A stretch of 64,000 nt of DNA from an uncultured Verrucomicrobiota bacterium (GTDB lineage: Bacteria > Verrucomicrobiota > Verrucomicrobiia > Opitutales > Seribacteraceae), in NCBI GenBank assembly GCA_902569115.1, contig CACFTI010000008.1, forward strand, positions 17,517 through 81,516, given 5' to 3'. Position 1 is the first letter of the stretch. Each line of letters opens with the position of its first letter. The notes under the pieces were generated by a model that worked only from the letters and a program-made list of their open reading frames with translations, was not told the origin of the DNA and searched no databases. Shown here piece after piece: positions 59,601-64,000 of the stretch. The position numbers and the translations under genes were made by a program.

Positions 59601-60326
59601 TTTTCGACTGAGAGTTATTTCGTCCAACCACCCAGTAATGCTGTTGCCCGAATTACCTCCCATGGATGAGCCAATCCATATTTCATCATTATCAGTAACA
59701 GGTTGATTTTTGGTTGGGCCGTTGAGGTCCCACGCACCTGGAGTTGGTAAGGAATTAATCCAGGCTTTTATACTTTCAGGATCTCCAAAACGATAACTCA
59801 AACTTATAAAATGCCATCCTGCATAGGGATCAAAGCTCAGTTTTGATGTCCAACGGTGCCATTTATTACTCCCGGTTGAAAATAGAAAACTTAGTTTACT
59901 CAAGCTATCTTCACCGACTACGCGAAGAGACCAGTTTTGATTATCTTTACTAAAGCCTGGGTTATGGGTTCTTCCTTTTCCAATTATGTAGGCGGGATGA
60001 GCACTGAATTTTTCCAATTTTACCCATGCGGTGATGGAAATCTCATCCCCGTTGGTAAAATCATAATGGCTATCCTCTCCCGGGTCTTGGATTACAATTC
60101 TGCTTCCGTTTCCTCCCAGGCGAATGGATTGATTATTTTTGGAAAGATCCGGAAACTCAGGAGGGCGTGGGCCCGGCTGTTTGAAAGTGACTTTACCAAC
60201 CCCTTCATAAGCCTCAATCTTCTCATCGAAATTCCATAAAAACTTTTCTTTGGTTGCAGATGTAAAACAGTTCAATCCAAGCGATAAAAATACTCCAAAA
60301 GTGGTTCTTCCAAATAAGCGAAGCAT
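56658..60326 (-). CDS. LamG, cytochrome c (PSCyt1), DUF1549 and DUF1553 protein
   Basis: A 1222-residue exported protein. It has a signal peptide (about 1-23), a LamG/concanavalin-like domain (about 85-250), then a beta-rich middle. A planctomycete-type cytochrome c domain has the haem site C557-F-R-C560-H561 and a Met-Pro-Pro axial ligand candidate (Met612). DUF1549 (about 650-860) contains a second CxxCH, C793-A-R-C796-H797. DUF1553 (about 880-1180) follows. Such proteins are thought to work in periplasmic redox steps of complex polysaccharide breakdown. It is the partner of the DUF1501 gene downstream. Confidence 0.93.
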   Translation of the reverse strand: MLRLFGRTTFGVFLSLGLNCFTSATKEKFLWNFDEKIEAYEGVGKVTFKQPGPRPPEFPDLSKNNQSIRLGGNGSRIVIQDPGEDSHYDFTNGDEISITAWVKLEKFSAHPAYIIGKGRTHNPGFSKDNQNWSLRVVGEDSLSKLSFLFSTGSNKWHRWTSKLSFDPYAGWHFISLSYRFGDPESIKAWINSLPTPGAWDLNGPTKNQPVTDNDEIWIGSSMGGNSGNSITGWLDEITLSRKILNDNLVKQKFKRAGGPKVVKWEPSKMPEMGKIESGQVLVQIIEGLNSFKSWPRNLEQKMPGSEWEQPSFLLPRIPYAYDSWGIRDKWNAPILLRMAADLKLPSGQNRFLIRARGLSRLWIDGEEVLSTKPASGRRNDGHSPVTPLAKAPKENLRVKGYHQQEVEGFLSVKNEGIKRIVFEQIVGGTNQRTETGETLVAMESKDGKLYHLLTPVSDNMPVLNDKEVENTLETTDSLLSLFDATRRRQLARSQDAMWKKRREVQKEWLSQHPILQKEISSGQIDNYITQKMTHLKKDSGGSDDLASSAFHILEHNCFRCHGSKKKKGGLDLSERQTALIGGESELPAIIPEDPMGSEIMARIISEDEDQIMPPSGDHLSKEEIDVIGKWIQQGAKWKSPQHSLTLDVPASADDYTFIRRVYFDSVGIPPSPEAIRSFADDQDPQKRDKMIDTLLAKDEVVDNWMGEWLDLLAENPTLLNQSLNSTGPFRWFLYESFIDQKPLDRIVTELILMRGDSARGGSAGFGQAAENDAPFAAKAHIIASSFLGVEMQCARCHDAPYHSSKQRDLFSLSAMLERKPVKVPSSSRVPASFFQHKGRKSLIEVSLKPNETIPPTWSLKEFIDPTKSTSLEHLLINKQDSRERLAMLVTSHENKRFAKVIVNRIWKRLMGAGIVEPAHDWEGNQPSHPELLDWLAIKLVEFEYDPRAIFKLIMKSNAYQRQAIGKNAQSNHLSRVFLSPDPRRLNAEQVVDALHSSTHQKIDSEILTFVFDGGRSLKQRNTLGRPTRAWMMGTLNNSRDRPSLAKPKAQTIVNVLKAFGWTGTRQKPVHQREKDPSVLQSGILANGVLVSNVARVSKQSFLAEITLDSKSAPELIENIFLRFLGRLPNQSEQKSALDLISAGFENRIIPKADSHKPEEPEKLPLITWFNHLSPEATTIQIEVEKQVRQGPPVDPRINPDWRERYEDLIWSLINHREFVWLN

Positions 60327-60424
60327 TAATTTAAATTATTGAAAAAAAGAAGGCAGACAATCACTTATGATATATATTTGCGTATTTTTTCTGTCGATTT
60401 GCGACATGATACACTCACTGACCC

Positions 60425-61741
60425 TCAATTTTTCTTTAGATTAAGTTCTCTTTTTAAGCTTCTCCAGTAAGCCAATCTGTCGGCCACACTTTTTTCTGTC
60501 CCGGCGGATTTTGGTGAGTACAGACTGAGATCCTTTTCGAGATAAGACTGTCCGGAAATGTTCTCTGGGTAATTATGACTGTAAAGATAGCCTTCTTCCT
60601 CCTCCTCCCGGTACTTCTGGTTTCTACCGTGCCGGTCCTGAATATTCGAAGGAATCGATTGAACTGGTTGGTCACGGATTGCCTGTTTGGCTGCCGCAAG
60701 GGCGAGGGTGGTACTGTTACTTTTAGGGGATGTAGCCAAAAAGAGAACACAGTGAGCCAGGTTGAGCTCACATTCGGGGAGCCCAATGGTTTCACAGGCA
60801 CGAAAGGTGGCATCCGCCATCAGCAGTCCTCGCGAATCAGCCAAGCCAATATCTTCCGATGCAAAGATCACCAGCCGTCTGGCAATAAATCTCGGGTCTT
60901 CTCCACCAACCAGCATCTTAGCGAGCCAGTAAAGTGAGGCATCCGGATCATTCCCCCGCATACTTTTGATCAGGGCGGATGCGGTGTCATAATGTTCATC
61001 CTCATCCCGGTCATAGCGTATGCTTCTTTCACGGGCAAATAAGGCAACTGTATCTTCCGATATAATTCCTTGGATAGACAATCCTTCGACGATGATTTCC
61101 AGAATATTATAAGCTTTGCGTAAATCGCCCTCAGACAAACGGGCAATTTGGAGGATGGCTTTAGCCTCGAAAGAACATTTGGATAGACCCAAGCCTCTTT
61201 TCTCATCTTGCAGACAATCAATGAGTGTTTTTTCAATCTCACTCACTTCCAGGGATTTTAGAGTGAAGAGTTGGCTACGGCTGAGCAACGGATCGTTTAC
61301 GTAGTATCGCGGATTATGGGTGGTGGCTCCAATCAGCCGTGCTTCGCCTGACTCAATATCGGGAAGCAGCAAATCCTGTTGGGCTTTATTGAATCGGTGG
61401 ATCTCGTCAACAAAGAGAAAACACTTTCCGGCACCATAATATTTGGCCAGCTTGAGAGACTCCCTAAGTTCAGCAACATTGGAGGTAACTGCGTTCAGCT
61501 TAATTAACTTACAACCACTCTCCTCTGCTATTACCGTGGCCAAGGTTGTTTTGCCGGTACCTGGAGGACCGGATAGGATCAAATTCCCGATACGGTTTTC
61601 CCTAATCAATTTGGGAAGTAGGCAATCTTTTCCCAAAAGATGAACCTGTCCACGAACATCCGCCAATTTTTGCGGCCTCATTCGCTCAGCTAAAGGAGCG
61701 GATGGTTGGTTTTCTCCCTTATCCATTTGATTTGAACTCAT
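60425..61741 (-). CDS. rarA: Replication-associated recombination protein RarA (MgsA)
   Basis: A clamp-loader-like AAA+ ATPase that acts at stalled replication forks. At 438 residues, [22 protein letters not shown] is the family opening. GPPGTGKTT is Walker [15 protein letters not shown] is Walker B with its extension, and [20 protein letters not shown] is sensor 1/arginine finger. The C-terminal tetramerisation domain is present. It is a housekeeping gene lying between two DUF1501/DUF1553 pairs on the same strand. Confidence 0.95.
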   Translation of the reverse strand: MSSNQMDKGENQPSAPLAERMRPQKLADVRGQVHLLGKDCLLPKLIRENRIGNLILSGPPGTGKTTLATVIAEESGCKLIKLNAVTSNVAELRESLKLAKYYGAGKCFLFVDEIHRFNKAQQDLLLPDIESGEARLIGATTHNPRYYVNDPLLSRSQLFTLKSLEVSEIEKTLIDCLQDEKRGLGLSKCSFEAKAILQIARLSEGDLRKAYNILEIIVEGLSIQGIISEDTVALFARERSIRYDRDEDEHYDTASALIKSMRGNDPDASLYWLAKMLVGGEDPRFIARRLVIFASEDIGLADSRGLLMADATFRACETIGLPECELNLAHCVLFLATSPKSNSTTLALAAAKQAIRDQPVQSIPSNIQDRHGRNQKYREEEEEGYLYSHNYPENISGQSYLEKDLSLYSPKSAGTEKSVADRLAYWRSLKRELNLKKN

Positions 61742-61820
61742 AGTTGATAAATCAATGAAATCAATTCAAGCGAAGGATCGCAAGAATGCATATATAATGC
61801 ATCCAAGGATAAAGAATTAT

Positions 61821-63239
61821 TTATGCTATAATATCCTTAATCAAATGGGCTTCCTCATCCACACCAGTCAGTCGAAAATCGAGACCTTGGTGTTTATGAG
61901 TGAAGAATTGCGATTGAATGCCCAATTGATGAAGCATGGTGGCATGAAAATCACGAACATGGACTACATTCTCCTCCGCATTGTACCCCAATTCATCCGT
62001 ATTACCGTAGGAAATTCCTCCTTTGATACCTCCTCCGGCCATCCAGATAGAAAATCCTTTCATGTGATGATCCCGACCATTTCCCTGTGCCATTGGGGTC
62101 CGTCCAAACTCACCGCCCCAAACCACGAGAGTGTCTTCGAGCATTCCCCGTTGCTTTAAGTCCTGTACGAGGGCCGCGGATCCCTGATCAACCAGGTTGG
62201 CAGTTTTCGGAACATTGGTTTTTACTCCACCATGGTGATCCCATCCCCGGTGATAAAGATGGATAAAACGAACACCCCGTTCTGCCATTCGCCGGGCAAG
62301 TAAGCAATTACTGGCAAAAGAACCATCTCCTGGTTTCGCCCCGTACATATCGAGTACATGTTTTGGTTCCTTGGATACATCCATTAAATCGGGCACACTT
62401 GCCTGCATACGGAATGCCATTTCGTATTGGCTGATTTTGGTTGTAATCTCAGGATCAAGCAGCGTTCGGTTTCCAATCCGGTTTAATTGGTTTACAGAAT
62501 CGATGACTGACCTTTGATCCTTATTCGTCACACCATCGGGATTGCTCAGATAAAGAACGGGATCTCCTTTGCTGTGAAAATGAACACCCTGATATTTACT
62601 CGGAAGAAATCCACTGTGCCACTGGCGGGATGCAATTGGTTGATTCTGTCCGCCGCCTACGGAAGTTAGTACGACAAAGCCGGGAAGGTTATTGGTTTCG
62701 GCACCCAATCCGTAAAGGACCCACGATCCCATACTGGGACGGCCTGAGATTTGAGTGCCGGTATTCATGTAGGTGTGAGCCGGATCATGATTAATCTGCT
62801 CGGTGCTCATTGAGCGGATGATACACATATCATCTGCGATCTCACCAATCTTGGGAAAGGCTGAACTGAAAAACTGACCGGACTTGCCCCATTTCTTGAA
62901 TTCCAGCTGCGGGCCAAAACACTTTAATTGTTTACCCTGCAGTTGGGCTATGGGTTGTCCTTTGGTAATAGATTCAGGCATGGGCTTACCGTCCATTTCC
63001 TTGAGCTTTGGTTTGTAATCAAAAGTCTCCAAATGGGATGGACCTCCGGCCATACAGAGAAAAATTACCCGTTTGGCTTTGGGGTTACCGCTTAATTTTG
63101 CATGGGGGGGTAGGTTAGCGGGCCACGCCTGGGGATTGGCCATGGCATTACCGGCCAGCATACTTGAAAGGGCTGCCGTACCAATACCCACGGATGCCTG
63201 ATTAAGAAAAGTTCTGCGGTTTATAAAAGTAGGATTCAT
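61821..63239 (-). CDS. DUF1501 Tat-exported protein
   Basis: A 472-residue DUF1501 protein, a second copy in the window. The twin-arginine signal is INRRTFLNQAS followed by an Ala/Gly-rich stretch ending AMANPQ. Conserved segments are VIFLCMAGGPSHLETFDYKPKL, HDPAHTYMNTGTQISGRPSMG, RMAERGVRFIHLYHRGWDHHGG and VVWGGEFGRTPMAQGNGRDHHM. The two DUF1501 copies differ clearly, so they are not a recent duplication. It follows the DUF1553 gene by 12 bases. Confidence 0.94.
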   Translation of the reverse strand: MNPTFINRRTFLNQASVGIGTAALSSMLAGNAMANPQAWPANLPPHAKLSGNPKAKRVIFLCMAGGPSHLETFDYKPKLKEMDGKPMPESITKGQPIAQLQGKQLKCFGPQLEFKKWGKSGQFFSSAFPKIGEIADDMCIIRSMSTEQINHDPAHTYMNTGTQISGRPSMGSWVLYGLGAETNNLPGFVVLTSVGGGQNQPIASRQWHSGFLPSKYQGVHFHSKGDPVLYLSNPDGVTNKDQRSVIDSVNQLNRIGNRTLLDPEITTKISQYEMAFRMQASVPDLMDVSKEPKHVLDMYGAKPGDGSFASNCLLARRMAERGVRFIHLYHRGWDHHGGVKTNVPKTANLVDQGSAALVQDLKQRGMLEDTLVVWGGEFGRTPMAQGNGRDHHMKGFSIWMAGGGIKGGISYGNTDELGYNAEENVVHVRDFHATMLHQLGIQSQFFTHKHQGLDFRLTGVDEEAHLIKDIIA

Positions 63240-63251
63240 GGCTATGCGAAA

Positions 63252-64000
63252 TTAGAAGCGGGCGGTGGTTTCGTACATATTGAGAAGAGTGCGGGAGACA
63301 CTCGTCCAGGCAGCGAGCTCTGTCTTCGGAAGTTTCTCATCGAAAGGCTTTTGTCCAGTCTTTAGCAATGCGAGAGCAGCTGGCTCATCCTGTTGGTATC
63401 GAGTCCTTTGATTATTAAGTAGTTCCAGCATGACTTTCATTTCATCCTCGTTAGCCTTTCGAGTGAGAGCTTTTTCAAAAGCGAGATTGATCTTATCCTG
63501 GTCTTTCTTTGCGGGATCCCGGAGTACGCTTTCGGCAAATACCCGGGCTGCTTCCACAAAGACCGGATCGTTGAGCATCACAAGGGCTTGCTGGGGAATA
63601 TTGGATCTGGGCCTTTCAGCGGTGCATTCCTCACGACTTGGGGCATCAAAGGCGAGCATGGCTGGATGAGTAAAGCTCCGGCAATGGAAAGTATAGAGCC
63701 CTCTGCGATAGAGATTATCTCCCTTACCAGCTTGCCATTTTCGGGCAGGGAAATTCAAGTGCTGCCAATACCCCGCTGGTTGATAGGGTTTTACGCTGGT
63801 TCCTCCAATTTCAGAAACCAAGAGTCCACTGATCGACAGGGCGGTATCACGAACGAATTCCGCATCCACCCGAAACCTTGATTGTCTTGCGTACAGACGG
63901 TTAAGAGGATCGGCCGTAGCTAATTTTTCTGTAGGTACGGAGCTTTGTTTATAAGCATCGGAGGTAACCAAAGTACGAACTAACTGTTTAATATCCCACC
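63252..64000 (-). CDS. DUF1553 protein, C-terminal part (cut by window edge)
   Basis: The last 249 or so codons of a DUF1553 (PSD1) protein. The frame remains open to base 64000 and reads WDIKQLVRTLVTSDAYKQSS at the edge, a classic DUF1553 segment, so the start lies outside. ADPLNRLYARQSRFRVDAEFVRD and RSNIPQQALVMLNDPVFVEAARVFAE are further hallmarks. By analogy with the gene at 56658 it probably has an N-terminal cytochrome c domain and DUF1549. It pairs with the DUF1501 gene 12 bases downstream. Confidence 0.93.
   Translation of the reverse strand, partial: WDIKQLVRTLVTSDAYKQSSVPTEKLATADPLNRLYARQSRFRVDAEFVRDTALSISGLLVSEIGGTSVKPYQPAGYWQHLNFPARKWQAGKGDNLYRRGLYTFHCRSFTHPAMLAFDAPSREECTAERPRSNIPQQALVMLNDPVFVEAARVFAESVLRDPAKKDQDKINLAFEKALTRKANEDEMKVMLELLNNQRTRYQQDEPAALALLKTGQKPFDEKLPKTELAAWTSVSRTLLNMYETTARF

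Overview
The window reads as chromosomal DNA of a Gram-negative, aerobic, AT-rich member of the Verrucomicrobiota, probably a marine Opitutae/Puniceicoccales-type bacterium. This is inferred from gene content: formylglycine-type sulfatases, DUF1501 and DUF1549/DUF1553 cytochrome proteins of the Planctomycetes-Verrucomicrobia type, LpxK (lipid A), outer-membrane and Tat-exported proteins, and oxygen-using enzymes (HemF, an intradiol dioxygenase, a TauD-type dioxygenase). No 16S rRNA or tRNA gene was seen. Almost no gene carries a recognisable Shine-Dalgarno sequence.

Layout. 1-3.5 kb: the end of dnaA, an acidic conserved protein, a secreted caspase-fold protein and a TauD-type dioxygenase. 3.5-10.3 kb: a giant secreted metalloprotease/beta-helix protein, an exported esterase and an exported protein of unknown function. 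10.3-17.3 kb: hemL, nadE, maf, an outer-membrane barrel protein, a Dabb lipoprotein, a Tat-exported intradiol dioxygenase and a PAS-GGDEF protein. 17.4-25.6 kb, minus strand: ilvB, a SNF2 helicase overlapping alaS, and leuB. 25.6-34 kb, plus strand: the core information and chaperone block nusA-infB-rbfA-dnaK-groES-groEL. It is preceded by a promoter-terminator unit and closed by a strong terminator. infB is broken by a one-base frameshift in a run of seven C. 34-49.5 kb: a PQQ-type propeller protein, lipA, an FmdB-like protein, topB, a class V aminotransferase with panD, lpxK, hemE-hemF, a cNMP/pseudo-receiver/STAS protein, a dihydrolipoyl dehydrogenase-like flavoprotein, a sodium/solute symporter with an unusual insert, and a leucine-rich-repeat lipoprotein.

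49.5-64 kb is a minus-strand locus for sulfated polysaccharide use. It holds two DUF1553-DUF1501 pairs (one cut by the window edge), an EF-hand sulfatase and a 1165-residue protein that joins an arylsulfatase to a GH50-like agarase domain. rarA sits between the two pairs. Together these suggest extracytoplasmic desulfation and cleavage of an agar- or porphyran-like galactan.

The window is gene-dense. No stretch over 300 bases lacks a gene; the longest gap is the 201 bases before nusA. No insertion sequence, CRISPR array, prophage or attachment site was recognised.
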